In this document: positions 10,893 to 22,375 of the stretch, in pieces
Layout of the letters: each line of letters starts with the position of its first letter
How positions within the stretch are numbered: the stretch's first letter is position 1
Origin: Zea mays
Taxonomy: Eukaryota; Streptophyta; Magnoliopsida; Poales; Poaceae
Direction of reading: 5' to 3'
NCBI RefSeq assembly: GCF_902167145.1
Contig: NC_050096.1
Location: 199,098,566 to 199,162,565, forward strand
Length of the DNA: 64,000 nt
The notes under the pieces: model-generated
Database searches by the model: none
What the model was told of the DNA's origin: nothing
The model's input: the letters and a program-made list of their open reading frames with translations, nothing else
Translations under genes and position numbers: made by a program

Positions 10893-11808
10893 GGGTTGGG
10901 ACTGCTTCACTTTACGAAAATCAGCTTAGAGCTTAAAGATAAGAGACACATCGATGTTTATCCCGTGGTTTGGTCAAGCGTAATATACTTGTCTCCTTTA
11001 TGTTGTGGTGTCTTAATGAACAAGAGTTGCACTCAATCTCTCAAGTGACCACAAAGATCAACTTTAGTATCACAGTCTTCTTTTATCACTTATATCCCGT
11101 TTATAAGGAATCTTCACCATTTAGAGTCTCTCACAACCTTACAAAATGATCACAATCACAACTTAGAGTAAAGAGGGAGATAGAATACGCACATAATAGT
11201 AAATCGCAACAACACACTAGAAACATAAAGAAACGAGCACACGAACACAATATGACAATAGGAACACAAAACTAGCGCTCGGATCTTACTAAAAACATTA
11301 GAATGCGTGGTCGCAGAGTTTCGAAATGTTGGTGTGCTCTTGAGATGCCTGGGTATTATTTGAAGGCGCCTAGAGGGTCTTTTTATAGCCCTAAGAGGCA
11401 TAGGATCCATTGCCTCCCCAATTTGGAAGCTCTAAAAGTTTCCTATCTGTGAGTGTACAGGACCAGTCTCGTGCACACCGGATTAGGTCTTGTAGCCCCC
11501 AGTCCGGGATCCTGATTGGCCACCTTCCTTAGCTGACGGGCACCGGACCGGTCCAGTGCGCCATCGGACCGTCAGATGACATTAGCTAGCCGTTGGTCGT
11601 TGGAGAGCTCTTGGAGAGAGCCGTTGGAGAGGCGATCCGGTGCACCGGACTCACACTGTTCACAGTCTGATGATTTTTAAAGAAAAAATCCTGAGAGTAC
11701 CGAGTTCATCTGGGTCGCACGGACTCGGTTCGGTGCTCCCAAGACCAAGTTAGGCTCCAAACTTTTCAACTTTTTTGGTAGCTTTCCTACGACTTAGACA
11801 AATACAGT
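10893..11808 (-). repeat. SIRE-type copia LTR remnant, left part (split by the Huck-like element)
   Basis: The sequence parallels the minus-strand SIRE LTR at 60126-61406: a TGGTTTGGTCAAGCGTAATATACTTG-like stretch, TGTTGTGGTGTC, GTTGCACTCAA, TTTTTATAGCCCTAAG and several CACCGGAC/GTCCAGTG blocks. It stops at the ACAGT target site of the Huck-like element and resumes at 45817. The TGAGAG..CTAG outer end is missing. Confidence 0.65.
11804..11808. repeat. Target-site duplication of the Huck-like element (left)
   Basis: ACAGT, matching 45812-45816. Confidence 0.9.
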
Positions 11809-13289
11809 TGTCGGCGTTTCGACCCCGGGGGTCCCTGGACCGACGAGTAAATCATCGCCGCGTGTCCCAGCCCAGATGGGTCGGCGCAAGACGGAGCACG
11901 AAGGGGGGAAAGAAGGAGAGACAGGCAAAAGGGGAAACACGCGGCCTTCGTGTTGCCCTACGCCCAGGTCGGGTGTGCTTGCAGTAGGGGGTTACAAGCG
12001 TCCGCGTGGGAGAGAGCGAGAGACTTTACGCGTCGTCCCGTTCCCCCGCGCGGCCGACCTTCTCGTAAGAGAGCCCTGGACCTTCCTTTTATAGGCGTAA
12101 GGAGGGGGTCCAGGTGTACAATGGGGGGTGTAGCAGTGTGCTAACGTGTCTAGCAGAGAGGAGCTAGCGCCCTAAGTACATGCCTTCGTGGCAGCCGGAG
12201 AGGTTTTGGCACCCTGTTCATGTGATGTCGTGGCCGTCGGAGGAGCGCTGGAGCCTTGCGGAAGGACAGCTGTCGGGGCTGTCGAGTCCTTGCTGACGTC
12301 TCCTTGCTTCCGTAAGGGGCTGAGAGCCGCCGTCGTCATGGAGCACGCGGGACGCCATCATTATTTGTTTACCGGGGCGAGCCAGATGGGACGTCGGTCT
12401 TGTTACCCGTAGCCTGAGCTAGCTAGGGGTAGGGTAATGATGGCCCCCCTGTGACGTGGTCGGTCCGAGCCCTAGGTCGGGCGAGGCGGAGGCTCCTCCG
12501 AGGTCGAGGTCGAGTCTGTCTTCCGAGGTCGAGGTCGAGTCCGAGCCCCGGGTCGGGCGAGGCGGAGACCGTCGTCTGAGGCCAGGGCTGAGTCCGAGCC
12601 CTGGGGTTGGGCGAGGCGGAGTTCGTTTTCTTCAGGAGCCGAGGCCGAGTCCGAGCCCTGGGGTCGGGCGAGGCGGAGTCCGTCGTCTTCCGGAGCCGAG
12701 GCTGAGTCCGAGCCCTGGGGTCGGGTGAAGCGGAGTTCGTCGTCCGAGGCCGAGACGGGGGCCGAGCCCTGGGGTCGGGCGAGGCGGAGCTTCCTATGGC
12801 GCCCGAGGCCGGACTTGGCTGCTATCAGCCTCACTCTGTCGAGTGGCACAGCAGTCGGAGCGACGCAGGCAGCGCTGTCTTCTTGTCAGGCCGGTCAGTG
12901 GAGCGGCGAAGTGACTACGGTCACTTCGGCTCTGTCGACTGAAGAGCGCGCGTCAGGATAAGGTGTCAGGTGATCCTCGCATTAAATGCTCCTGCGATAC
13001 TGTCGGTCGGTGTGGCGATCTGGCCAAGGTTGCTTCTTGGCGAAGGCTGGGCCTCGGGCAGCCGAAGGTGTGTCCGTTGCTTGAGGGGGCCCTCGGGCGA
13101 GACATGGATCCTCCGGGGTCGGCTTCCCTTGCCCGAGGCTGGGCTCGGGCGAGGAGAGATCGTGTCCCTTGAGTGGACCGAACCTTGACCTTAATCGCAC
13201 CCATCAGGCCTTTGCAGCTTTGTGCTGATGGGGGTTACCAGCTGAGATTTAGGAGTCTTGGGGGTACCCCCTAATTATGGTCCCCGACA
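11809..13289 (-). repeat. 3' LTR of the Huck-like element
   Basis: Contains a tandem array of about 57-bp GC-rich units (GAGCCCTGGGGTCGGGCGAG cores, 12470-12800) and a minus-strand TATA box TATAAAAGG (plus 12085-12093). Confidence 0.85.
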
Positions 13290-14020
13290 GTAGCCCCCGA
13301 GCCTAGAAGGGAGTGTTAATACTCGCTTGGAGGCTTTTGTCGCACGTTTTTGCAAGGGGACCGACCTTTCTCGGTTGTGTTTCGTTCCGGTGGGTGCGCG
13401 CGAGCGCACCCGCCGGGTGTAGCCCCTGAGGCCTCGGAGGAGTGGTTTGACTCCTTTGAGGTCTTAGTGCGTTTCGTGATGCTTCGGCCGGTCTGGTTGT
13501 TCCCTCATGCGAACTGGCCGTAGCCCGGGTGCGCAGTCGAGTCCCAAGTTCTCGGGCTGGTATGTTGACGCTGTCAACGGTTTGGCCGGAGCCGGGTTTG
13601 CGAGAGCAGCCCCCGAGCCTCCGCACAGAGCGAGAGGACGGTCAAGGACAGACTCGACTTTTTACATACGCCCCTGCGTCGCCTTTCCGCAAGGAGGAGG
13701 GGGGGAAGCGCCATGTTGCCCTCGGAGGGCGCCGAACATGGTGTCTCCAGTGAGTTGCTAATGGGTAATCCGAGTGGACGCCCGTGCCCCATTTGTTAGG
13801 GGTCGGCTAGTGGCCCGGAGGCGCGCTCCAAAAGTACCTACGGGTGATTTGTCGGACCCGGTCCCCTTTTGACGGGGTCCGAGGGCTCGATGCCTCCCTC
13901 TGATGGGATTCCGTTACAAGATCATTCCCGTTGGTCTCGGAAATGTCCTAGGGTACCTCGGGAGCCTAGCCCGAGCCTTGGTTATGTATCGAACGTACCC
14001 AGGGTCATCCCTCGCTCTGC

Positions 14021-14240
14021 GTCTGAGGTGGCTGTCGAACCCTTCGGGGGCCAGCCTACGAACCCCTGATCAGTAGTGGGCGCGGAGCCCGAGTGGCCTG
14101 AGGCGGCCGTTGAACCCTTCCGAGGGGCCGGCCTTCGAACCTCTGACCAGTAGTGGGCGCGGAGCCCGAGTGCTCTGAGGCGGCTGTTGAACCCTTCCGA
14201 GGGGCCAGCCTTCGAACCTCTGATCAGTAGGGGGGCTCGG
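14021..14240 (-). repeat. Tandem repeat, about 78 bp x 2.8
   Basis: Units share GTTGAACCCTTCCGAGGGGC, TTCGAACCTCTGA and CAGTAGTGGGCGCGGAGCCC. Adjacent copies differ at only a few positions. Confidence 0.75.
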
Positions 14241-16069
14241 GGCCCGCTTCCTTCGCGGAGAAGGATCCCTTTCGGAGTATCCCTTTCCCGATCCCTGAGG
14301 CAAGAGAGAGAAAGAGGAAGTGGAAAAGGATACGGAATCGAATGACGTGGCGCACCTTTTTTGACGCGGTCATTATGGCGGAGGTGAAGCGTCGCCTGCT
14401 TCGCCTGCCAATGGTGCCGCCTGTCCTGCCGCAGAGTTAATGCGACGGGACGAGTGGCTCGCGGGGCGGCCGTTGTGCGTGCGCGAGCCATTCGAGGAAC
14501 GGGACACGGGCGCGTCGTCTTCACGCCATGGGAGAGGGTTCTCTCGCTGTCCCAGGAGGGGACGTGAGCTTGCTGACGACTTGACCGCTGCTTCCGCCCG
14601 CCTGCCACCGCCATTACTGCCGGCCCGTTTCTGGCCGTATCGACCGTCGCGCCTTCTCCCGCGGCTGACTGACCCGTGACCGACGTGCTCGGTTGGCACT
14701 GTTGGGCCGTGCGCAGGGTCGCCTCGAGTCACGGCTCTGGTTCCGCAGTCGAGGAGGCGCGGTACTGGCACAAGTGGCGGTGCAGTTTCTCGCACGTAGT
14801 AACCGGCACGCCGGTTACATGACGTGTGGGCCTGGGCCTCCACGCTGGACGCGTCGAAGTCGAAAGGGTGCGCCCCCTTGGTTTGGTTGCATGTCGCCTG
14901 CATGGCGGTCCACCCTTTCACCCGCTGGTCTGGGCGAAAGTGGAGGAATGCTCGTAACCGCTGGGCAGTTACGCGCCGTGCGCGGCGGTTTGGCTTCTTC
15001 TGCCCTGGGCCAGATTGCACGATGCGTGGGACCCAGCCCCCGTGTCGTAGGGGGAGGACCTTGGAGCGTGTTGGAGAAGACCCAGTCCGCGACGGCTGAG
15101 GACGCAAGTGGGAAGAGTTGCTTTTAAAAGGAGGGTGACCCCCTTGAAAGGCAACCATGTCTTCGCGCTCCCCTCATGCATCGCGTCTTTCTAGCTTCCG
15201 TGCCCCCGGATGGGGGCGCCCGCAGTTCTTCCGCCTTGTCGTCGTTGGAGGAATCGCAACTTCGTGGAAGTTGGTACCTTTCAGCCATCGTTTGGCTTCA
15301 AGGATTTTCATCAGGTAGCCCAGCTGCATCCCCTCGCCGGTGGTCACCCAAGACGGTGACCACCAGTTCCAGGGTGGGGAGAAGCAAGCCGGGCTGCGGC
15401 CTCTGCCCCTCCCTCAGCTTCAAGGATGTTCATCATCAGTGCTGGGGAGGGGAGTGCGCCGAGTTGGGGCCTGTCTCCGCGCAGGCAGCGGCCCGCTCCT
15501 TCCCTCAGTGATCGGGGGGAAGGGCGTTCGCCGTTCGTGGCGCTGGCAGCTGCCGCGTGTCTGGCTCTCCGGCCCGAGCGGCTTTGGCGCCGCTTCCGGT
15601 GCCACCTCCCGCCGAGGCAGCCGGGAGAGGTTTCTCCACCGACGAGATAGTCGGTGCCGCCCGCGGACTGACCTCCAACTCTACGGCCTTCTGCTTGTCC
15701 TCGCCCCTCGAGTGGGGACGTGGGCGAGGGCCTTATGGCTGCAACATCCGCCCTGAGGTCATCGCTGCTGCTGTTCGGCCGCTCGGAGCAGAGGTCGTTG
15801 TCGCTGCTACTCTTCGGGCGTCGGTGAGCCATCCATCGGCCTTCTGTCGCTCCGCAGGCCCTCCAACGTGGGGGGTTGTTCGTACCTGCGGAGGTGGAAC
15901 CGGAGTTCCGTTTGTAATGGCACATTGAGTGCCGGTGTCTGTTCATTGTGGCTGTCGGGGCCTGAACATGTATGTATTTTTGGCATGAAGCCGTGTTTTT
16001 TTCCTCATTTCGAGCACTAGGGCTCGCCTGTCAGCTAACTGAACCGCTTAACCAAGTGCGAGTTGCCTC

Positions 16070-17012
16070 GTGCGAAGGTGACGAGTGAGGTATCCATATC
16101 CCGGAGGCGTAGGAGTCCCTCGGCTCGGTCGGCCTTGCCGCCCGAGGCTTCTCTTGCTTAGTTAAAGGAATCCTTGGCCGCTCTTCGATGAGCCGGAGCC
16201 GGAGGCAGCGGTGTCAGTATGGACAGAGGCATAGTTGGCTCGAAAAGAGGACTTTGTCGGCTGGAGCCTGGCCGGGCCATCCACTGGCGGGACCGACGCC
16301 GGAGTCGAGTTGCCGAGGCCACGAGTCGGGCTGGTGTCCTCGGAGGACAGCTGGCTGAGGCTTTGGGGCGGCCAGCCGAGCCGTCTGCTCGGACCGGATT
16401 CCTGAAGAAGACCCCAGCGGCGATGGCCCGGGCGTGGTGCTGATGTCGTCCTTCGGAGTGGAGATCCTCCGACCGCGTTGCCGTCTGAGGCTCGGTCGGA
16501 CTTCGCCGAAGGTGGAGTTGACGCCGAGGGTGCTGCTGCTCCCCCTCCGTCGGCGTCTGAGCCTGCAGGATCGGTTCGCCTATAGTGTGCATATGTTTTT
16601 TGTGGCCGCTGAGGCCCAAACATACTGTCGTCGCGTTGTAAAGCTGCGTTTCTTTTTCTCTTGTTTCGAGTATCTGGACTTATTCGTTGGTAACAGAATT
16701 GTTTGTCCGAGCAAGAGTTACTTTTCACGGAAGGTGATGAGTGAGGTATCCGTATCCCGGAGGCGTAGGAGTCCCTCGGCTCGGTCGGCCTTGCCGCTTA
16801 CGTGTACTCTTACTCGTCCGTAGGATTCTGCTATCGATATAGTCGAGAAGGCACGAAAAATCGTTTCGGCAGAAGAGTTTTCGAGCGTTAAGACTTGTTC
16901 GGTCCGCGGAATCGCTTATCCGAGCGTGAGTTACTTATCGCAGAAGGTGATGAGTGAGGTATCCGTATCCCGGAGGCGTAGGAGTCCCTCGGCTCGGTCA
17001 GCCTTGGTTGCT
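16070..17012 (-). repeat. Three dispersed copies of a ~70-bp block
   Basis: A block built on GAGTGAGGTATCCGTATCCC and GGAGTCCCTCGGCTCGGTC occurs at about 16074-16141, 16731-16797 and 16942-17009. Each copy is preceded by a related CGAG(C/T)..GAGTTAC stretch. Confidence 0.75.
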
Positions 17013-17233
17013 TACGTGTACTCCGTCGTTTTCAGGATCCCACTTTCGAAGTAGTCGAAAAGCACGAAAGGCGTTCTGGCAGAAAAGACCTTTTCCGAGG
17101 AAAATTTTGACGCAGAGGGGGTTCCCCCTTGTAGCCCCCGAGGGAGGGTCGGGCTTTGCCGAGGCAAGGCTGACCCTTCCTTGATGGTTAGACTTGGTAT
17201 GTGAAAGAGGTGTACGAGCAACTTGAAAGCATC

Positions 17234-17320
17234 TTAAGGGTAGAAGCGACGTAGCTGTCGGATGTTCCAAGCATTGATGTAGACCTGGCCTTGACTGTTG
17301 GCCAGCTTGTATGTCCCGGG
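17234..17320 (-). pseudogene. Huck-like integrase C-terminus, cut off by the Tat insertion
   Basis: Minus-strand translation gives a 28-residue tail (TYKLANSQGQVYINAWN ... RRFYP) ending at a TAA on plus 17234-17236. It continues the integrase frame broken at 26905; the CCGGG target duplication lies at the joint. The motif is the usual C-terminal tail of Tat/RIRE2-type integrases. Confidence 0.8.
17316..17320. repeat. Target-site duplication of the Tat element (left)
   Basis: CCGGG, matching 26901-26905. Confidence 0.9.
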
Positions 17321-17948
17321 TGTTGGGACCATGCTTCGTCGCCGAAGGTCCTGCGGAAAGGAAACAACTTTGGCTGAAGCTGCTTGAACGTAATGACGAA
17401 AGTATCATTCATGAAGCTTCGGTATTACAGCATGTCCGAAGATGAGGGATCGAACCGACTTAGAGATAGAATGACCTTTTAGTCCATAAGGGTCTGAGTC
17501 AATGTTGTAAACTTTTATGAGGGGCATGATTGTAATTCCTCACGGGCTGTGTCCTGTGCCTATAAATAGTGAACAATATTCCTTTACTGTTCACGCATTC
17601 CTGTAATTGTTAACGCATCACTCGGGAATTATTGTTTGTCAAGGCAAAGGTATAAATGTACCTAAACGTTGTATTCAAATATCTTAAATTCATATAATAA
17701 GATATGTGAGTGATGTCATTTATTTTCAATGTATTTATCTTTAATGTTTCATGTTTTACTTTACTTTGTACTGTCTTTATAAGTTTAATTACGAAGGTGA
17801 AACCTTCGTAATATTATGCTCGTGGCCTTCGTCCGAAGTTCATTAAATCCTTGTGGAAATAATGCTTCGGCGGACGAAGGGCATTGATATTTAACATTTT
17901 ATGTTGTCTTGTTCTTAATTCATAGCATTTGAGAACAAGTCCCCAACA
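17321..17948 (+). repeat. 5' LTR of the Tat element
   Basis: 628 bp with a TATAAATAG box at 17561-17569 preceded by GTGCC. It ends GAGAACAAGTCCCCAACA. Confidence 0.88.
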
Positions 17949-17949
17949 T

Positions 17950-17966
17950 TGGCGCCCACCTCCGGT
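17950..17966 (+). other. Primer binding site of the Tat element
   Basis: TGGCGCCCACCTCCGGT starts two bases after the LTR. A TGG start is required to pair with a tRNA CCA end. The exact tRNA is not determined. Confidence 0.65.
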
Positions 17967-17992
17967 GAACTCACTTCCACTTTTTTGAGCTG

Positions 17993-18802
17993 ATGGCTTC
18001 GTTCAACAATCAAGCTAGAGCTGCTTCGGCTCTGAAACTGGTACTCCCGATAACAGGCGGTTCATGCTCAGAGCTAGCCAACAAGAAGCAGAAGAAGGAG
18101 GCACAGAGAAGGGTACAACATGTCGGGGTGCAAGGACCCTTCATCAAGTCAAGATGGTCTCACATCCCAATTACCTTCTCTCAAGAGGATCTTCAACTCA
18201 AGGATTACCCACACAACGATGCTATGGTTATCTCTTGTGTGATCAAAGGATTTCTGGTCCATAATGTTTTGGTTGATACAGGCAGCGCAGCTGATATCAT
18301 ATTTGCTAAGGCCTTCAGACAGATGCAAGAGCCCGAAGACAAAATCCATGATGCCACACATCCCCTTTGTGGCTTCGGAGGAAGACATATCGTAGCACTT
18401 GGAAAAATCACAATGCCAGTAACTTTCAGATTCATTAACAACACAAGGACTGAACAAATTGTATTTGATATTGTTGACATGGAATACCCTTACAATACAA
18501 TCATTGGTCGTGGTACTCTCAATGCCTTCGAAGCAATTCTTCATCCAACTTATCTTTGCATGAAGATACCTTCGGACCAAGGGCCCATTGCTATTCATGG
18601 AAGTCAGGAAGCTGCCAGAAGGACCGAAGGAAATTGGACAGATTCAAAAGCAATCCATAATATAGATGGAGCTGAAGCTTGTGAGCAATACAAGTTCAGA
18701 AGGGAAAAAGCTGCTTCGACTGATCAGCCGAAGCCCATGCTCTTGTGTGAGGATATAGCAGAGCAGAAGGTGCTCTTGGGATCTCAACTGTCCGAAGAGT
18801 AG
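17993..18802 (+). CDS. Retroviral-type aspartic protease of the Tat element, gag missing
   Basis: A 269-residue frame opens at ATG 17993, 27 nt after the primer site. After about 40 residues it enters the pre-protease segment (WSHIPITFSQEDLQLKDYPH, residues about 56-75), then HNVLVDTGSAADIIFAK with the catalytic DTGS near residue 97 and the flap/hydrophobic strand YPYNTIIGRGTLNAF. A Tat gag of several hundred residues, with zinc knuckle, should precede this; it is absent although the start codon region is kept. A TAG (18800-18802) separates this frame from RT in the same frame. Protease would cleave Gag-Pol in the particle, so without gag the element needs one from elsewhere. Confidence 0.8.
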   Translation: MASFNNQARAASALKLVLPITGGSCSELANKKQKKEAQRRVQHVGVQGPFIKSRWSHIPITFSQEDLQLKDYPHNDAMVISCVIKGFLVHNVLVDTGSAADIIFAKAFRQMQEPEDKIHDATHPLCGFGGRHIVALGKITMPVTFRFINNTRTEQIVFDIVDMEYPYNTIIGRGTLNAFEAILHPTYLCMKIPSDQGPIAIHGSQEAARRTEGNWTDSKAIHNIDGAEACEQYKFRREKAASTDQPKPMLLCEDIAEQKVLLGSQLSEE

Positions 18803-21800
18803 GAGAAAACCTTGATAAGGTTTTTGTTCAACAACAAAGATGTTTTTGCTTGGTCAGCTAATGATCTTTGCGGAGTCAACAGGGATGTTATTGAACACTC
18901 GCTCAATGTTGATCCATCCTTCAGACCCAGAAAGCAGAGGCTTCGGAAGATGTCTGATGACAAGGCCGAAGGTGCTCGGAATGAAGTGAAAAGACTCCTC
19001 AGTGCCGGAGTTATCAGAGAGGTAAAATACCCAGAATGGTTGGCTAACACTGTTATGGTAAAGAAGGCCAATGGTAAATGGAGAATGTGTATCGATTTTA
19101 CTGATCTCAATAAGGCCTATCCGAAGGACGAGTTTCCATTGCCAAGGATAGATTCCCTGGTTGATGCAGCAGCTTCATCAGAGCTTATGAGTCTGCTGGA
19201 TTGTTATTCAGGCTATCACCAAATTTGGATGAAGAAGGGGGATGAACCGAAAACCAGCTTCATAACCCCTAGTGGAACATATTGTTACCTTCGGATGCCT
19301 GAGGGGCTTAAGAATGCTGGAGGAAGCTTCAGCAGAATGACAGCGAAGGTTCTTCATTCCCAGATAGGCAGAAATGTGCTAACTTATGTTGATGATATCA
19401 TTGTAAAAAGCACGAAGCAAGATAATCACATTGTTGATCTGCAGGAGACCTTCGCTAATTTTAGACAGGCTGGTTTAAAGTTGAACCCAGAAAAATGTGT
19501 CTTCGGAGTGAAGAAATGGAAATTTCTTGGCTGTCTAGTCTCAACAAAAGGGATTGAAGCTAATCCAAACAAAATCGAAGCTATCCTTCGAATGGAGCCA
19601 CCATGTACAAAGAAGGGGCTCAAAGATTGACAGGAAGACTGGCATCTCTCAACAGATTTATATCTAGATCAACAGAGAGAAACTTACCATTTTTCGAAGT
19701 ACTGAAATCAACTGAAGTTTTTCAATGGGGACCAGTTCAGCAGAAAGCCTTCGAAGAGCTGAAGCAATATTTGATAGACCTAACAACACTAACTCCACCA
19801 ACGCCAGGGGCTCCTCTGTTATTATATGTGGCAGCTTCGCACTCAGCGGTAAGTGCAGCACTCGTCCAGGAGAAGCTTGAAGGCCAAGTCAAAAAACAAG
19901 CCCCAATATACTTCGTATCAGAAGTTCTTAGTCTATCAAAGAAAAATTATACGGAATTGGAGAAGGTAGTGTATGCTGTTTTGATGGCCTCCAGGAAGCT
20001 TCGACATTATTTTCAAGCTTACAATATAATTGTTCCTTCTTCACAACCACTGAAGGACATCATGAGAAACCGAGAAGCTACTGGAAGGATTGGAAAATGG
20101 GCTGCAGAGCTCAATGAATTTTGTATTGATTATGTGCATAGGTCTTCGATTCAATCCCAAGCGTTGGCAGACTTTATTGCTGACTGGACGCCAGGGGCTC
20201 AAGAGGAAGAAACAAATAAAGATGCCGAAGTATGGACAGTGTTTTGCGATGGGTCTTGGGGAACCTTCGGAGCAGGAGCAGCTGCTGTGTTAGTTTCACC
20301 TTCCAAAGTTAAAACTTGTTATGCGACAAGACTTGATTTCAGTTGCACAAACAATATTGCTGAGTACGAAGCTCTGCTCTTGGGTCTTCGGAAGTTAAAG
20401 GCAATGGGAATCAGAAGGGTCATTCTTAAAACTGATTCCCAAGTTATTTCTGGTCATATTGACAAAAGCTACAAAGCAAGAGATCCGAAGCTTGAAAAAT
20501 ATTTAGATACAGTCCGAAGGATTGAGGCTTCCTTCGAAGGATTATCTGTTAAAAATATTCCTCGTGGAGAAAATGAATATGCTGATCTATTAGCCAAGTC
20601 AGCAGCACAGGGGCTGCCCTTACCTTCGGAAGTATTTTTCGAAACAATAAAAGCACCTTCGATCGAGCTTCTTGAAAGAGCAGTCCTCAACATATCCCCT
20701 GTTTATAGTGAAGATTGGAGAACTGAGATCATCTCTTTCCTTCAGGGCAATTTTCTTTCAGATGACGAAGCTTATAACAGGAGGATAGAAGCAAGAGCTC
20801 GACCATATGTCATAATATATGGGGAATTATACAAGCGGGGGGTATGTTCCCTGTTACTCAAATGTTTATCCAGAGCCGAAGGCATAGAATTGATGAAAGA
20901 AATACACGGAGGCCTGTGTGGATCTCACATTGGATCTAGGCCTTTGCTCGGAAAAGTTTTTCGTCAAGGATTTTATTGGCCAAAGGCAGCTTCGGATGCA
21001 GCGGATTTAGTTCAAAAGTGCGAAGGTTGTCAGAAATGTGCAAGAGATAAAAAACAACCTTCGTCTTTAACTCAATTAATACAACCCACTTGGCCGTTGC
21101 AAAGGTGGGGCCTTGATTTGCTAGGTCCATTACCACCAGCACAGGGGAACTTAAGATATGTTGTAGTGGCAGTGGAATATTTTTCCAAGTGGATTGAGGC
21201 AAAGCCTTTAGCCACAATAACTTTGGTTGCTATTCAAAAGTTCTTCTGGCAAAATATTGTTTGTCGCTTCGGAGTGTCGAAGGCCATTACTGTGGATAAT
21301 GGGGCACAGTTTGATTCTGAAGCTTTCAGAGAATTTTGCGATCAAATTGGCACGAAGATCCATTTTGCATCAGTTCGACATCCGAAGTCAAACGGACTTG
21401 TTGAAAGAGCTAATGGGATCATAATGACAGGGATAATGAAGCTAATCTTCAATCAGCCCAGGGGAAAGTGGCCAGAAGAATTAATCAAAGTGGTGTGGAG
21501 CCATAACACAACAGTGTCAAGATCAACAGGTTTTACGCCATTCAAACTATTGTTTGGTGACGAAGCAATAACCCCGGAAGAAGCCAAAGCAGAATCAATA
21601 AGAACAGTAGCTTCGGCAGAAGGCGAAGATGCAGTTGATCACTCTGTGGAAAAAGATGCTATAGAAGGGATCAGACTTCAAGCTGTGGAAAACATCAACA
21701 AATATCAAGCTGAAATAATAAAATGGTGTGACAGAACGGTTAGGTTGAAGAACATTGAGCCAGGACACTTGGTACTTCGAATAATAGCCAACCCTGAGAC

Positions 21801-21945
21801 AGTAGGCAAATTACAGCTGAAGTGGGAAGGACCTTTTTTGGTAGCATCTTCGTCAAGACCCGGTTCATATAGATTGAAGGATATGGACGGCAACGACATT
21901 CCTAGATCATGGAATGCGGATGAGCTTCGGCGATATTATGTTTAG
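18803..21945 (+). pseudogene. Tat pol: reverse transcriptase, RNase H, integrase (one frameshift)
   Basis: RT reads from 18803: WLANTVMVKKANGKWRMCID, DLNKAYPKDEFPLPRIDSL, LDCYSGYHQI and the catalytic LTYVDDIIVKS. A one-base loss in the G run near 19615 shifts the frame. The second frame runs to 21945 with an RT-connected RNase H (ALVQEKLEGQVKK, YFVSEVLS, RKLRHYF). A second RNase H domain with an FCDGSWGTFGAGAAAVL start and a NNIAEYEALLLGL centre follows, the dual arrangement described for Tat. The integrase has an HHCC finger (EIHGGLCGSHIGSR ... CEGCQKC), DDE residues in LDLLGPLP, TVDNGAQF and LVERANG, and a C-terminal WEGPFLVASSSRPGSYRLKD. The frame ends RRYYV-stop. Apart from the frameshift it is intact. 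Confidence 0.9.
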
Positions 21946-22130
21946 CTTGATGTAATTTTCTTTCTCTATTCTTTTTTGTGGCACCCTTTTCCTTTCCAAA
22001 GGGGGAGAAAGGTTTTTAATGGGGCCACAACATGTAATTTTCCTTATTTTAATTCTATAAGAGTGATATCCCCCAAAAATGTAAATGTAAATGCAAAGGA
22101 AAAAAAGAAAACAGGGAGAAGCTCAAAAGT

Positions 22131-22375
22131 CGTTCCTAAGGGAATGCAGAGCTTTACAGCGAAAAATAAACGCTGATTCCGCCAAAAGTAAAAGGCGAAG
22201 AAGCTCCTAAGGGAGGCTTACAGCGAAAAATAAACGCTGATTCCGCTGAAAGTAAAAGGCGAAGAAGCTCCTAAGGGAGGCTTACAGCGAAAAGTCAACG
22301 CTGATACACCGAAAAGTAAACGGTGAAGCCGAAAAGTAAACGGCCAAAAGATTTGAATCATTCCCAAGGGGATGA
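22131..22375 (+). repeat. Array of co-varying small hairpins downstream of pol
   Basis: Class A hairpins have a short stem around an A-rich loop close to AAAAGTAAA: 22157-22175 (CAGCG/CGCTG), 22180-22197 (CGCC/GGCG), 22221-22239 (CAGCG/CGCTG), 22244-22261 (CGCT/GGCG with a U-G pair), 22285-22303 (CAGCG/CGCTG), 22307-22325 (CACCG/CGGTG) and 22328-22344 (GCCG/CGGC). Class B hairpins pair YYCC with GGRR around (T)AAG: 22131-22146 (TTCC/GGAA), 22201-22219 and 22265-22283 (CTCC/GGAG plus AAG/CTT), 22358-22375 (TCCC/GGGA plus TCA/TGA). Different stems keep pairing, which suggests selection on structure. Function unknown. Confidence 0.7.

Larger units (their letters stand above)
13290..17233 (-). 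other. Non-coding 3' region of the Huck-like element
   Basis: A 3.9-kb GC-rich tract between the integrase stop and the 3' LTR. A GGCTCGGGGGCTAC polypurine-type tract (minus sense) touches the LTR at 13290-13303. Frames of 200-260 codons exist on both strands, but they are compositional and resemble no protein. It holds the two repeat sets annotated separately. Its position corresponds to where Tat-lineage elements often carry an additional gene; here only decay is visible. Confidence 0.6.

Noticed and set aside
12456..12849. Repetitive Ser/Pro/Arg proteins in the Huck-like LTR
   Set aside because: Products of the GC-rich tandem repeat read through in every frame; also inside an LTR.
14373..15946. 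Frames of 200-261 codons on the minus strand of the Huck-like 3' region
   Set aside because: Low-complexity Arg/Pro/Gly-rich, no motif, equally long frames on the other strand.
13600..17020. CRISPR-like array from repeated blocks in the Huck-like tail
   Set aside because: Only three uneven copies with unlike spacers in a plant retrotransposon; no array structure.
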